A stretch of 64,000 bases of DNA from Aequorivita sublithincola DSM 14238 (GCF_000265385.1 NC_018013.1:208501-272500); one strand, 5' to 3'; numbered from the stretch's first letter, positions 17,961 to 26,810 are shown. Notes: generated by a model from the letters alone, not told the origin. Numbers and translations: made by a program.

Positions 17961-18731
17961 TTATTCTTTTTCGTTTTTTTGGATTAATTCGTGCGCCAAA
18001 CTTAAATAATTATCGGCTCCTTTACTTGAAGCATCGTAACTAATAATACTCTCGCCATAACTGGGCGCTTCACTTAAACGCACATTGCGCTGAATGATTG
18101 TTTTGAAAACCATTTCGTCAAAATGCTTTTTCACTTCATCTACAACTTGGTTTGAAAGTCGCAAACGCTGATCATACATTGTAAGTAACAAACCTTCAAT
18201 ATCTAGGTTTGCATTGTGTATTTTCTGAATGCTTTTAATCGTGTTCAACAGTTTTCCAAGGCCTTCCAAAGCAAAATATTCACATTGAATTGGAATCAGA
18301 ACTGAATCTGCTGCCGTTAATGCATTCAAAGTAAGCAAACCCAATGATGGTGCGCAATCTATAAGAATATAGTCGTAATCTGCTTTTAAGCCTTCAATGG
18401 CTTTTTTCAGCATATATTCACGGTTTTCTACGTCAACCAATTCAATTTCAATGGCCACCAAATCTATGTGGGACGGTATTAAATCTAAATTTGGAGAATT
18501 TGTGGCAACGATGGCTTCCTTTGCAGTCGCGCTGTGCTCTAACAATTGGTAGGTACCAACCTCAACACTTTCAACATCAATTCCTAATCCTGAGGTTGCA
18601 TTTGCCTGAGGATCTGCATCTATAAGTAAAACTTTTTTCTCCAAAACGCCCAATGAGGCCGCTAAATTCACTGAGGTAGTAGTCTTTCCCACTCCTCCTT
18701 TTTGGTTTGCAATTGCAATTATTTTACCCAT
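17961..18731 (-). CDS. parA: Chromosome-partitioning ATPase ParA
   Basis: A 256-residue deviant-Walker ATPase that drives chromosome origin segregation together with ParB. The N-terminal motif KGGVGKTT includes the signature lysine, LLIDADPQANAT is the Walker A' switch, and YDYILIDCAPSLG is the Walker B box. It is the first gene of the conserved parA-parB-DUF5683-dapB-lepB unit. A TACTTTTA about 40 bases upstream is a candidate -7 element, one base off consensus. Confidence 0.95.
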   Translation of the reverse strand: MGKIIAIANQKGGVGKTTTSVNLAASLGVLEKKVLLIDADPQANATSGLGIDVESVEVGTYQLLEHSATAKEAIVATNSPNLDLIPSHIDLVAIEIELVDVENREYMLKKAIEGLKADYDYILIDCAPSLGLLTLNALTAADSVLIPIQCEYFALEGLGKLLNTIKSIQKIHNANLDIEGLLLTMYDQRLRLSNQVVDEVKKHFDEMVFKTIIQRNVRLSEAPSYGESIISYDASSKGADNYLSLAHELIQKNEKE

Positions 18732-18824
18732 TAATTTGCTCGAAATTTTGAGGGTTAAAAGTACGATTATTTATATGGATAGAAAATGAATTTGTTAACA
18801 GGAAGTCAACAAAATAAGTTATGT

Positions 18825-18880
18825 GTTCAGAGTTATAAGTTTTCAATTTCATAACTCTGAACTCATATCTCATAACTTTT
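18825..18880. repeat. Inverted repeat GAGTTATAAG ... CATAACTCTGAACTC
   Basis: TTCAGAGTTATAAG is followed after a short loop by TCATAACTCTGAAC and another TCATAACTTTT. A related array of GAGTTATGA and CATAACTC/TGAACTCTTA units lies at 63706-63766 in the 23S-5S spacer. It separates parA from the enoyl-CoA reductase-like gene and may act as a transcript end. Confidence 0.55.
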
Positions 18881-19760
18881 AGGATTTCTTTTTATCCCGT
18901 ATCATCGCTTCCAACATATCCCACATTTGTTGCGGAACTTCTTCTAAAAGATTCATTTGTCCCGCGCCTTTTAACCATTCGCCACCATCTATTACTACTA
19001 CTTCTCCGTTTATGTATGCTGAAAAATCTGAAACTAGATAAGCTGCAAGATTTGCAAGTTCTTGGTGTTCACCAACTCGTTTTACAGGAACCTTTTTTGC
19101 AGGATCGAATTTTTCTTTTAAATCGCCCGGAAGCAATCTATCCCAAGCTCCTTTTGTTGGGAAAGGTCCTGGAGCGATTGCATTAAAACGGATTCCGTAT
19201 TTTGCCCATTCAACGGCTAAAGAACGCGTCATTGCTAACACACCTGCCTTTGCCGTTGCACTCGGCACCACGTATGCAGAACCTGTGAAGGCGTAAGTTG
19301 TTACAATATTAAGAACGGTTTTATTGGTTTCTTTCTTTTCAATCCAATGTTTTCCGAAAGCAAGTGTACAGTTTTTTGTTCCTTTTAAAACGATATCTAT
19401 AATTGTATCAAAAGCATTTGCTGAAAGTCTTTCTGTAGGTGAAATGAAATTTCCTGCGGCATTGTTCAAAAGAACGTCAACGCTGCCAAATTCCTTTACG
19501 GAAGCTGCTACCATTGCTTCTACTTCATCATAATTTCTTACATCGCATTGCACTGGAAGTACTTTTCCACCTGTTGATTCTTCAAGTTCCTTTTTTACGG
19601 TTTGAAGTTTTTCAATGTTTCGGGAAGTGATAACCACATTGGCTCCAAGTTCCAAAAAGTAGGTTGTCATTGCTTTTCCTAAGCCGCTTCCGCCGCCTGT
19701 TACAACTATTGTTTTTCCTTTTAAAGCGTTGTCGCGAAGCATTTTTGCAGTATAATCCAT
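18879..19760 (-). CDS. SDR-family oxidoreductase, dienoyl-CoA reductase-like
   Basis: A 293-residue short-chain dehydrogenase. The coenzyme loop TGGGSGLGKA lies near residues 21-30, NNAAGN is the structural NNAG box, and the C-terminal part has GPFPTKGAWDRL and INGEVVVIDGGEWL as in peroxisomal 2,4-dienoyl-CoA reductase-type proteins. The position of the catalytic YxxxK tyrosine reads SATAK, so Tyr is replaced by Ser while Lys is kept; this replacement is a known trait of the dienoyl-CoA reductase branch and supports a fatty-acid beta-oxidation role. Single gene; substrate is inferred. Confidence 0.85.
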   Translation of the reverse strand: MDYTAKMLRDNALKGKTIVVTGGGSGLGKAMTTYFLELGANVVITSRNIEKLQTVKKELEESTGGKVLPVQCDVRNYDEVEAMVAASVKEFGSVDVLLNNAAGNFISPTERLSANAFDTIIDIVLKGTKNCTLAFGKHWIEKKETNKTVLNIVTTYAFTGSAYVVPSATAKAGVLAMTRSLAVEWAKYGIRFNAIAPGPFPTKGAWDRLLPGDLKEKFDPAKKVPVKRVGEHQELANLAAYLVSDFSAYINGEVVVIDGGEWLKGAGQMNLLEEVPQQMWDMLEAMIRDKKKS

Positions 19761-19963
19761 AAAATATTTTGTTTGTCAGTAAAGATAAGAAGTAAAACTA
19801 GGAATGAATAATTAGTTAGAAAGAAATAGCAGCAATAAATCAATTCCACAGTATTTCCAGAAATAGAATCTAGAAAGTTAACGTAGGCATAAAAGAAAGC
19901 ATTTTAAGGGTTAAAGACTGTGAAAATATTCATCTTCACTAACAACAAATGGTATATTGACCT

Positions 19964-20590
19964 ATGGAAAAAATATTAGTAGCAGGTGCAAATGGCACCA
20001 CAGGGAAAAAAATAATTTCGATATTAAAAGAATCTAATAAATATGAACCTATTGCGATGGTTCGGAAAGAAGAACAAGCTTCACATTTTAAAACTGAAGG
20101 TGTAAAAACGATGCTTGCAGATTTAGAAAATGATGTGAGCCAAACCACAAATGGAATTGACCGCGTAATCTTCGCAGCGGGTTCTGGTGGCAAGAAAGTG
20201 ATGGAAGTAGATCAAGAAGGTGCAAAAAAACTGATGGATGCTTCTAAAGAAAAAGGAGTGAAAAAATTTGTAATGCTAAGTTCAATGGGCGCTGACAATC
20301 CAGAAAAAGCAGAAGATTTAAAAGAATATCTAAAAGCAAAACACAACGCAGATGAATATCTGAAACAATCTGGCGTTCAATACACCATTGTACGTCCCGG
20401 AGCCCTAACTAACAATGATGGAAAAGGGAAAATTTCTTTAGAAAACAAACTTAATAAACAAGGCGAAATATCCCGAAGTGATGTAGCGGAAACGCTTGTA
20501 GCTTCTCTGGAAGATGCAGTTGCAAAAAATAAAACCTTTGAAATTTTAGAGGGCGAAACTTATATTAAAGCGGCGCTAGAAAAGATATAA
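19964..20590 (+). CDS. Atypical SDR / NAD(P)-binding protein (YwnB-like)
   Basis: A 208-residue Rossmann protein of the NmrA/atypical SDR type. It begins with the coenzyme loop VAGANGTTGKK (residues 5-15), then VIFAAGSGGKK and MLSSMGAD, the last matching the SSxGA segment of this family, followed by YTIVRPGALTN. Such proteins bind NAD(P) and act as reductases or redox sensors; the substrate is not known. It is monocistronic and ends before a strong bidirectional terminator. Confidence 0.85.
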   Translation: MEKILVAGANGTTGKKIISILKESNKYEPIAMVRKEEQASHFKTEGVKTMLADLENDVSQTTNGIDRVIFAAGSGGKKVMEVDQEGAKKLMDASKEKGVKKFVMLSSMGADNPEKAEDLKEYLKAKHNADEYLKQSGVQYTIVRPGALTNNDGKGKISLENKLNKQGEISRSDVAETLVASLEDAVAKNKTFEILEGETYIKAALEKI

Positions 20591-20614
20591 AATTTTCAGA
20601 ATATTCTATTAAAC

Positions 20615-20648
20615 AAAAAGCACCTGAAAAATTTAAGGTGCTTTTTTT
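20615..20648. terminator. Bidirectional rho-independent terminator
   Basis: AAAAGCACCT and AGGTGCTTTTTTT pair around a 10-base AT loop, with T-runs on both sides. It lies between the convergent NAD(P)-binding protein gene and the 2H phosphoesterase gene and can serve both. Confidence 0.85.
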
Positions 20649-20668
20649 ATGGGTTTCTGTTATTAAAA

Positions 20669-21352
20669 TTATTCAGATTTCCAAAGTAATTTTTGTGCGG
20701 TTCCGTGATCACCTAGATGATAAACGCTTATTGACGTTGCTTTAAAGCGAATTGGCTTAAAAATAGTTGAAGCTAAACTATCCAATAGCGTTTTTTGAGC
20801 AACTCCCAAACTAATGTGCGGATCAAAGTTTTCATAACTATGTTTCTCCACAAATTCAGGAACATACGTCACAGTAGATTCACTGATTGGACTACCGTCT
20901 GGGTTTTGTATGAAAGCTTCGTCAGAACCGTTTTTCAATATAAATGATTTCATCAACTCAATAGTTTTCTCGTGAAGTTTTAATAATTGCTGACTTTTTT
21001 CAACTGAAATCATTGCGAAGCTTTCTTCTTTTTCCTTATAATAGAAAAGATTTTCTGCTTTTAAGGAATCGTTTTCAATTGTGCTGAAAAGTCCTTCCAA
21101 AGCATTATTCACTTTCGGTAAATCTTCTTCATTGATGAAACATTGCAACAACGTGATGTGGGGAATGTGGTTTTCATCAAGTGTTATGGTTTCAGGATTG
21201 TTCTGCTTCATCAACGCGTTTAGATAAATGGCTTGCGCGTGCATCTCTTCCGAAGGTGTTAACAATACGTCTATTGCGATTATATTTACCTCCTTTGGCG
21301 TGCAGGAAAAAATCATCAAACCTAAACCGATTGCGATTAGATATTTCTTCAT
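20669..21352 (-). CDS. 2H phosphoesterase (2'-5' RNA ligase-like) lipoprotein
   Basis: A 227-residue protein with a lipoprotein signal peptide (lipobox FSCT, Cys near residue 17). The mature part has two HxT/S motifs, HIPHITLLQ and DPHISLGVA, the paired catalytic signature of the 2H phosphoesterase superfamily (2'-5' RNA ligases and cyclic phosphodiesterases). An exported enzyme of this type would act on phosphodiesters in the envelope; no specific substrate can be deduced. It follows the secreted hydrolase gene on the same strand after an 11-base gap and is probably co-transcribed with it. Confidence 0.75.
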   Translation of the reverse strand: MKKYLIAIGLGLMIFSCTPKEVNIIAIDVLLTPSEEMHAQAIYLNALMKQNNPETITLDENHIPHITLLQCFINEEDLPKVNNALEGLFSTIENDSLKAENLFYYKEKEESFAMISVEKSQQLLKLHEKTIELMKSFILKNGSDEAFIQNPDGSPISESTVTYVPEFVEKHSYENFDPHISLGVAQKTLLDSLASTIFKPIRFKATSISVYHLGDHGTAQKLLWKSE

Positions 21353-21362
21353 ATTAAAAAAT

Positions 21363-23009
21363 TTACTGAACCACCACTTTTATGGTTTGGGTGGAAATAC
21401 CGTTGTCTATTTTCAACAAATAGATTCCGCTGGAAAGATTTTGATTCCAAGAAATTTCTCCTTGTGGTGTGTTCCAAGTTTGCTGCATCAGTTTCTGTCC
21501 AGTTATACTGAAAACTGAAGTGGTTACTTGAGTGTTTAAAGAATTCTTCGGAATTGCTATAACAATGTTGCTAGAAACTGGATTTTGTGAAAGAACAAAT
21601 TGATTGTTTAACTGATTTTCTGAAATTCCTATGGTTCCATTTCGTATTTCATCTAAAGCAAACTGAGCGCTTGCAGCAGTTACAGTTACGTGATCTTCGT
21701 TAGTATTTTGAATAAAAACATTTACAAAAGGTGAATTGGCCAAGTTGGGCGTAGCATACCAATCTGGATTGTCTATCGCCAAAGAACTCATTGTAGGAAT
21801 AAAGGAATACAGATCCTGTTGCAGGGCATTGATAAAATCTATTAAAACTTGGTTGCCGCCACCATCGCCAAGAGCATCGCTGATGCTTCCAGTTCCACCA
21901 GGAGAACTATCTAAACCTGCACTAGTACTAGGCGACTGTGAAGTAGTAGCATAAGTGTTTACAGGAATACCTGCAAAGAAAACCGTTAGGTCTGTAACGG
22001 TGTTGGTCTGGTTTGTTGGCGGAGTGAACTTGAGCGCAACATCTATATTTGTTAAAGCATCTATAGTAAGATTGGTGTCTACCACTGTGGCGCCGGGGCT
22101 TCCTGTAGTTGTTCCGTTGCCGCTACCGTTTATCATTGTTACGTTTCTCACACTACTTGGGAAACCTAGAGCTTCTAACTCTGCCTGAAATTCATTTCTA
22201 AAACCAGGAGCACCCAAAGGCAAAACTTTAGTTGGATCTTGCTCAAAGTCAGAGCCAGCCAAAAGATGACCTTTTAAATGATCCAGCAGCATTTCCTTCG
22301 CCGCAGGAGAATTCAAAAGTTGATCCACAACTTGTTGCGCAGTTGCGTCGCCTACTTGAATTGCGAAATAATTTATTAAATACTGAAGACTGATAGGAAT
22401 ATTCGCCCCGCGATGTGGTGAATCAAACGAAATATAAAGACGTGTTTCGGCATCTAGACTATTGGCTTCCATATATGCCAACCCATAACGAGCAATCAAG
22501 CCACCCATACTTGGACCGAGAACTACTAGTTCTTCATTACCTACTTTGTCTGCGTTTAATTTTTGAATCATTGCAATCAAAACCATCGCGTTCCGCTGAA
22601 TGTAGTCTGCGCCGCCATCTATGTCTTTTCCGCCTGTGTTATATACTGGTGCGTTTAGGATTACAATATCAAAACCTTCATTACGAAGAATGTCTGCCAT
22701 GTTTTGTCCGTCAAAACTTAGGCTGGCGTAGAGACCGTTGATGTCTCTAGCATCTCCTGGATCAAAACCGTCTAGGATTATTATGGGTTTGTCTAAAACT
22801 CCATCCAGATTGTCTAAAAATATTTCATATTCACCTTGACCAAAATAGGCTTGCGTTTCTTCATAACCTTGATAGGGAATGGTTGCGGTAATTGTTTCAA
22901 CGGCTTTGCTCTCCGGATATATTGCGTTTTCAGGAATATTTTGAAAACGTATTTGGGCGAAGGTGAATTGGGTGGTGAGGATTAAAAGGAGAATGTAAAA
23001 CTTTTTCAT
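21363..23009 (-). CDS. Secreted alpha/beta hydrolase with T9SS sorting domain
   Basis: A 548-residue secreted enzyme. It has a signal peptide (residues 1-18, MKKFYILLLILTTQFTFA), a PGAP1/lipase-like alpha/beta-hydrolase core with the nucleophile elbow GPSMGG (about residues 167-172) in VVLGPSMGGLIARYG, and the IILDGFDPGD loop near residue 80. The last about 75 residues form a Por-type C-terminal domain ending LSSGIYLLKIDNG, then TIKVVVQ, which directs export by the type IX system. It probably hydrolyses esters or lipids outside the cell; the catalytic Asp and His are not assigned. It is co-oriented with the 2H phosphoesterase gene that follows 10 bases downstream. Confidence 0.85.
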   Translation of the reverse strand: MKKFYILLLILTTQFTFAQIRFQNIPENAIYPESKAVETITATIPYQGYEETQAYFGQGEYEIFLDNLDGVLDKPIIILDGFDPGDARDINGLYASLSFDGQNMADILRNEGFDIVILNAPVYNTGGKDIDGGADYIQRNAMVLIAMIQKLNADKVGNEELVVLGPSMGGLIARYGLAYMEANSLDAETRLYISFDSPHRGANIPISLQYLINYFAIQVGDATAQQVVDQLLNSPAAKEMLLDHLKGHLLAGSDFEQDPTKVLPLGAPGFRNEFQAELEALGFPSSVRNVTMINGSGNGTTTGSPGATVVDTNLTIDALTNIDVALKFTPPTNQTNTVTDLTVFFAGIPVNTYATTSQSPSTSAGLDSSPGGTGSISDALGDGGGNQVLIDFINALQQDLYSFIPTMSSLAIDNPDWYATPNLANSPFVNVFIQNTNEDHVTVTAASAQFALDEIRNGTIGISENQLNNQFVLSQNPVSSNIVIAIPKNSLNTQVTTSVFSITGQKLMQQTWNTPQGEISWNQNLSSGIYLLKIDNGISTQTIKVVVQ

Positions 23010-23105
23010 TGGGAATTAATTTTGGTTTTGATGGGAAGGTAAGAAAAATTTGGTTGGCAGATTTCAATTATAGGCTTCTTTAAGAGGATTACTCCTATTT
23101 TAAAA

Positions 23106-23783
23106 TTAAGATATGCTTTTTACCATAACATCATCGATTAACCAGACATCATTTTTTTTCCGAATAAAAATTGTACCAGAGAATCCACATTTAGGACCAC
23201 AAGAAAAACTTCCTTCCATAATTCCAAATTTTTTGGATTTATCAAAAGAAATTCTAGAGAAACGAACTATGCCGACAAAAGGAAAGTCATACTTTTCTCT
23301 CCAAATTAAAGTTCCTTGTGGGAACTCAGAACGATATCTATATTCAAAATTCTTATCATTATTTATATGAGAAAAGTTAATTCGATATGCCTTCTTATAG
23401 ATAGAATCAATTTTCAAATTATATGAATCAAAATGTCTTTGAAGTTGATAGTTTACTCTACCGTCTATTTCATAAATTGTGTCATAAACAACCAAAACTC
23501 TTTTTGTTGTATCGGCTGCAAGTTCTGCCTTTTTTATTTTGTATTTCTTCCACATCTCTCCTTGACCAGTCGTATCGATTCCAATAATGCTATCATTTTC
23601 ATCAAAAATTGGAATTGGAGGTGGAGGCGGCACAATACGAACACCAGGATGTAATGAATCTATAAGTTTAGGAAAAATTTCCTTAAAAACGGATTTTTCA
23701 AAATCCAATTCAGAAATATTTGATTCACAACTCGAAAGAATACAACAGCCTGAGAACAATAAAAGAAAAATTTTCAAACTCAT
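23106..23783 (-). CDS. Lipoprotein of unknown function
   Basis: A 225-residue exported protein with a lipobox near residue 14 (ILSSCES). The mature region contains a proline run (PPPPPIP), aromatic strands, and a conserved-looking C-terminus with GSFSCGPKCGFSGTIFI and VWLIDDVM. I recognise no family. The SCGPKCG pair of cysteines could form a disulfide. It is a single gene between the secreted hydrolase and aldehyde dehydrogenase. Confidence 0.65.
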   Translation of the reverse strand: MSLKIFLLLFSGCCILSSCESNISELDFEKSVFKEIFPKLIDSLHPGVRIVPPPPPIPIFDENDSIIGIDTTGQGEMWKKYKIKKAELAADTTKRVLVVYDTIYEIDGRVNYQLQRHFDSYNLKIDSIYKKAYRINFSHINNDKNFEYRYRSEFPQGTLIWREKYDFPFVGIVRFSRISFDKSKKFGIMEGSFSCGPKCGFSGTIFIRKKNDVWLIDDVMVKSIS

Positions 23784-23811
23784 TTTAATTAAATAATAAT
23801 AAATTCTATTC

Positions 23812-25173
23812 TTAAAACTTCATAAACCTCCGCATCAATTTCAATCGAAACGGTGAATGTGGATAATAACGAATTGAAGGATCTAACCAAGTAGGTTTAT
23901 CCATCACACTTTTATAATGTGTAAAAGTTTTAAAACCTGCTTCGCCGTGGTAATTTCCCATTCCGCTATGGCCAACGCCTCCGAAGGGAAGGTTTTCGTT
24001 GGTGATGTGCATAACGGTTTCATTGATCGCGCCGCCACCGAAGGAGATTTCTTTTAGAACTTTCTTCTTGATAGAACTACTTTTTGTGAAAAGATAGCAA
24101 GACAACGGTTTAGGGAGGCTGTTTACTAAGGCAATTGCTTCCTCTATGGTTTCATAAGTTATAACGGGAAGGATTGGGCCAAAGATTTCTTCTTGCATAA
24201 CGGCATCTTCCAACGTTACGTTTTGCATTATCGTTGGCTGAATGCAGCGAGTTTCTACATTAGTTTCGCCACCATAATATATTTTTTCTTTGACGAGCAT
24301 CTTCGTTAAACGCTCAAAGTTATTGCTATTAATTATTTGAAGATAGTTATCATTTTCAAAAGCGAAGTGTTGGCTTTCAATTTCCTTTTTTGTCTGTTCC
24401 AAGAATTGCTTTTCAATACTTTTATGAACGAGCACGTAATCTGGCGCAATACAGGTTTGCCCTGAATTGAGGAATTTCCCCCAGACTAAACGCTTCACTG
24501 AAATTTTAAGGTTACAGTTTTCGGTAACTATGGCGGGACTTTTTCCTCCGAGTTCTAAAGTTACTGGAGTCAGATTTTCTGCGGCAGCTTTGTAAACTAT
24601 CTTTCCAACCTTGGTGCTTCCTGTGAAAAACATTTTGTCGAATTTCTGTTTTAAAAGTTCTTGGGTTTCTTCTACTCCGCCTTCAACCACTGTGAAAAAA
24701 GCTGGATCAAAATTTTCCTTTACAATTTTTGCCATTGCTGCGGCGGTGTTTGTTGGTAATTCGCTAGGTTTTAAAATTACTGTGTTTCCTGCTGTGATTG
24801 CTGCAATGATTGGTGCGAAAGAAAGTTGATACGGATAATTCCACGCGCCAATGACCAAGCAGACACCCAAAGGTTCTGGAATTATATAACTAGAAGCTGG
24901 AAAGTTAAGAATGCCCGTAGAAACATTTTCTTTGCGAGCCCATTTAAAAATCATTTTTCGGGCTTCTTTGATGTCTCTGTAAAGCAACGAAAGTTCGGTA
25001 GTATAATTATCGAATTCTGACTTTTTAAAGTCATTGTATATTGCTTCGTGGAGCAATGCTTCGTTTTGCTCTAACGCTTTTTGAAGGGTTTTTAATTGTG
25101 CTCTTCTAAAGTGAATGTTTTTTGTGGCGTGGGTGTTGAAGAAGTTGCGTTGGGCGGTGATAATTTCTTTCAT
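23812..25173 (-). CDS. Aldehyde dehydrogenase (NAD(P)-dependent)
   Basis: A 453-residue oxidoreductase of the class-3 ALDH type that oxidises aliphatic or aromatic aldehydes to acids. The catalytic cysteine is in SGQTCIAPD and the general-base glutamate in TLELGGKSPA; the coenzyme loop FTGSTKVGK and the GNTVILKPSE segment are present, as are the C-terminal NLPFGGVGHSG and YHGEAGF. Length matches the ALDH3 subgroup (about 450-460 residues). No neighbouring pathway genes identify the substrate. Confidence 0.93.
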   Translation of the reverse strand: MKEIITAQRNFFNTHATKNIHFRRAQLKTLQKALEQNEALLHEAIYNDFKKSEFDNYTTELSLLYRDIKEARKMIFKWARKENVSTGILNFPASSYIIPEPLGVCLVIGAWNYPYQLSFAPIIAAITAGNTVILKPSELPTNTAAAMAKIVKENFDPAFFTVVEGGVEETQELLKQKFDKMFFTGSTKVGKIVYKAAAENLTPVTLELGGKSPAIVTENCNLKISVKRLVWGKFLNSGQTCIAPDYVLVHKSIEKQFLEQTKKEIESQHFAFENDNYLQIINSNNFERLTKMLVKEKIYYGGETNVETRCIQPTIMQNVTLEDAVMQEEIFGPILPVITYETIEEAIALVNSLPKPLSCYLFTKSSSIKKKVLKEISFGGGAINETVMHITNENLPFGGVGHSGMGNYHGEAGFKTFTHYKSVMDKPTWLDPSIRYYPHSPFRLKLMRRFMKF

Positions 25174-25218
25174 AGTTTATTTATTTTAATTGAATAAGCA
25201 AACGCTACGATGAATTTG

Positions 25219-25262
25219 TCACCACAGAGGCACAGAGAACACAGAGAACACAGAGCTCTAAC
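25219..25262. repeat. CACAGAG-type dispersed repeat
   Basis: Direct runs of CACAGAG (CACCACAGAGGCACAGAG, then ACACAGAG twice) in an intergenic spacer, related to the repeat at 4698-4785. Confidence 0.55.
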
Positions 25263-25299
25263 AATCTATTTAAAATTATCAATTTCGATTTGACTTTCG

Positions 25300-25326
25300 T
25301 TCCGATAGCTATCGGAATCGATTTCG
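25300..25326. repeat. Perfect palindrome TTCCGATAGCTATCGGAA with extension
   Basis: TTCCGATAGCTATCGGAA (25300-25317) is a perfect 18-base palindrome, and its right part with the following ATCGATTTCG recurs at 6983-7003 in the CHAT gene. It lies just after the stop of the CarboxypepD_reg gene in the spacer to aldehyde dehydrogenase and could help terminate transcription. Confidence 0.7.
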
Positions 25327-25335
25327 ATTTCCCTC

Positions 25336-26100
25336 CTACTTATCCCTATTCAAAACCTTATATTCTTCATAACAACCACTTATGGCATCTAGAATTTGAA
25401 GGTCGTTTGCGGTACGGATGAAGTCTTTGGAATAGCTGCATTTGTTTAGAATTTCATCTATATCTGCGCGTTCCAGTTGGAGTACAGCCATTAAAGTTTC
25501 ACGGTCGAACTTACTTTGAAGTAGATTTCGTATCTCGTCATCATCCTTCATTTTACGAAGTTTTTTCATCTGCCTTGGTCGTTTTCCGAAGACATTATAG
25601 AGAAAATCTGCCGGATTGAAAATAGAACTAAGCACCTTACTTACTGCGCCTGGTTGGTTGCTTCCGCCTTCGTAGCCTGAGTTTAGGCCTGAAATTCTAT
25701 AACGGTAATTATCATAAATAGGAATGAGTTTCGCGTCAATTTCTACATAACCTGTTAGCTGAACAGGTCTAATAACAACTTCTTCCAAAGCAATTCCCAA
25801 CTCAGTCATTTTCACTTTAATATCGCCAAATTTAAGCCAGTCATTGGTTACACGAACGCGAATGGATTTAAAACCTAGATAAGAAAAAAACAGAGTGTCA
25901 TTTACTGCTGCTTTAATTGCGAACTCCCCTTTTTCATTGGTGGTTGTTCCTTTTACTTGGTTTAGGTTTACGATGTTTACGTTTTCCAAAAGCTTGTCGT
26001 CTGCATCGTTCATTACGGTTCCTTTGATGGTATTGTTATCTTGTGCAAAAGAGTTTGCAGCGATAAAAAGAAGGGTAATAAGTAGGATAATTTTTTTCAT
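25336..26100 (-). CDS. CarboxypepD_reg-like domain protein, exported
   Basis: A 254-residue exported protein counted from the ATG at 26098-26100, chosen because a signal peptide (MKKIILLITLLFIAANSFA) begins there; the longer frame adds ten residues. Residues about 22-105 form a carboxypeptidase-regulatory-like beta-sandwich (IKGTVMNDADDKLLENVNIVN) typical of TonB-receptor N-termini, but no barrel follows. The rest is basic and helical. It may be a signalling or accessory component of the outer membrane; no receptor gene is adjacent. Confidence 0.75.
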   Translation of the reverse strand: MKKIILLITLLFIAANSFAQDNNTIKGTVMNDADDKLLENVNIVNLNQVKGTTTNEKGEFAIKAAVNDTLFFSYLGFKSIRVRVTNDWLKFGDIKVKMTELGIALEEVVIRPVQLTGYVEIDAKLIPIYDNYRYRISGLNSGYEGGSNQPGAVSKVLSSIFNPADFLYNVFGKRPRQMKKLRKMKDDDEIRNLLQSKFDRETLMAVLQLERADIDEILNKCSYSKDFIRTANDLQILDAISGCYEEYKVLNRDK

Positions 26101-26164
26101 AAACGGTTTTAATATACGGAAAAATTTCACTGAGGCGAAATGTTCCTTTCTTTTTCAAATTTAT

Positions 26165-26770
26165 TTAGGTTACTGAGCTAAGTCGAAGTAGCAATGTTTC
26201 TTTGACGCCGCCGAACCATTCGCCTTTCAAAATACTTAGAATAATACTGTCTCGTCGTCCTTCAAGTGCTGCGCAATTACTTCTTAAAATGCCTTCAACA
26301 GTGCAGCCTAAACTTTTCATTGCCGCAATACTTCGTGCGTTGTTTGCATCTGCACGAAACTCTACACGCTCTATGCCAAGTTTTTCAAAGGCGAATTCAA
26401 GCATCAGTATTTTGCATTGTTTATTTAACCCTATGCCTTGAAATTCCTCGCCGTACCAAGTGTAACCCAATTGAATGGTGTTGTGTGTTTTTTGATAATC
26501 ATAAAAACGAGTGCTACCAGCAATTTGCTGCGTATGTTTATCGAAAACAATAAAAGGGTATGAAGTTTCTTCTTTTCTTCCGCGTAAAGCGTGACCCATA
26601 TAAGTTTTCAAATTCTCTAATCCGTCTGCGGGTTGAAGCGAATATTTCCAAAGGTCAGGTTGTTGTTCTGAAAAATGAATCAGCTTATCAATATCCTGAT
26701 GATGCATCGGATTGAGCCGCACAGCGTCGTTTTCGAGTATATGTTCCTGCAGAAAGTTGAAGGTTTCCAT
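26165..26770 (-). CDS. GNAT N-acetyltransferase (RimJ/RimL type)
   Basis: A 201-residue acetyltransferase. The acetyl-CoA fold shows in QLGYTWYGEEFQGIGLNK (motif A with the pyrophosphate-binding turn) and RVEFRADANNARSIAAMKSLG (motif B), as in RimJ/RimL-like proteins that acetylate peptide N-termini or small amines. The final residues (RLSSVT) are encoded by a dispersed intergenic repeat (CTTCGACTTAGCTCAG on the minus strand), so the natural stop may have been overwritten. Single gene, substrate unknown. Confidence 0.85.
   Translation of the reverse strand: METFNFLQEHILENDAVRLNPMHHQDIDKLIHFSEQQPDLWKYSLQPADGLENLKTYMGHALRGRKEETSYPFIVFDKHTQQIAGSTRFYDYQKTHNTIQLGYTWYGEEFQGIGLNKQCKILMLEFAFEKLGIERVEFRADANNARSIAAMKSLGCTVEGILRSNCAALEGRRDSIILSILKGEWFGGVKETLLLRLSSVT
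26173..26188. repeat. Dispersed repeat CTTCGACTTAGCTCAG at the GNAT gene end
   Basis: On the minus strand the 16 bases match, but for two positions, CTTCGACTGCGCTCAG at 15584-15599. Here the copy supplies the last codons of the acetyltransferase gene. Confidence 0.55.
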
Positions 26771-26780
26771 AAGTATTAAA

Positions 26781-26810
26781 AAAATACGGGCCTCTTTATT
26801 TGAGGCCCGT
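26781..26810 (-). terminator. Terminator of the DEAD-box helicase gene
   Basis: ACGGGCCTC and GAGGCCCGT pair around a 7-base loop; on the minus strand the stem is followed by a run of T. It ends transcripts coming from the DEAD-box helicase gene (minus strand) before the acetyltransferase start. Confidence 0.85.

Noticed and set aside
17061..18731. Replication origin suggested by parAB
   Set aside because: No dnaA, no clustered DnaA boxes and no parS site seen; parAB alone does not mark the origin here.
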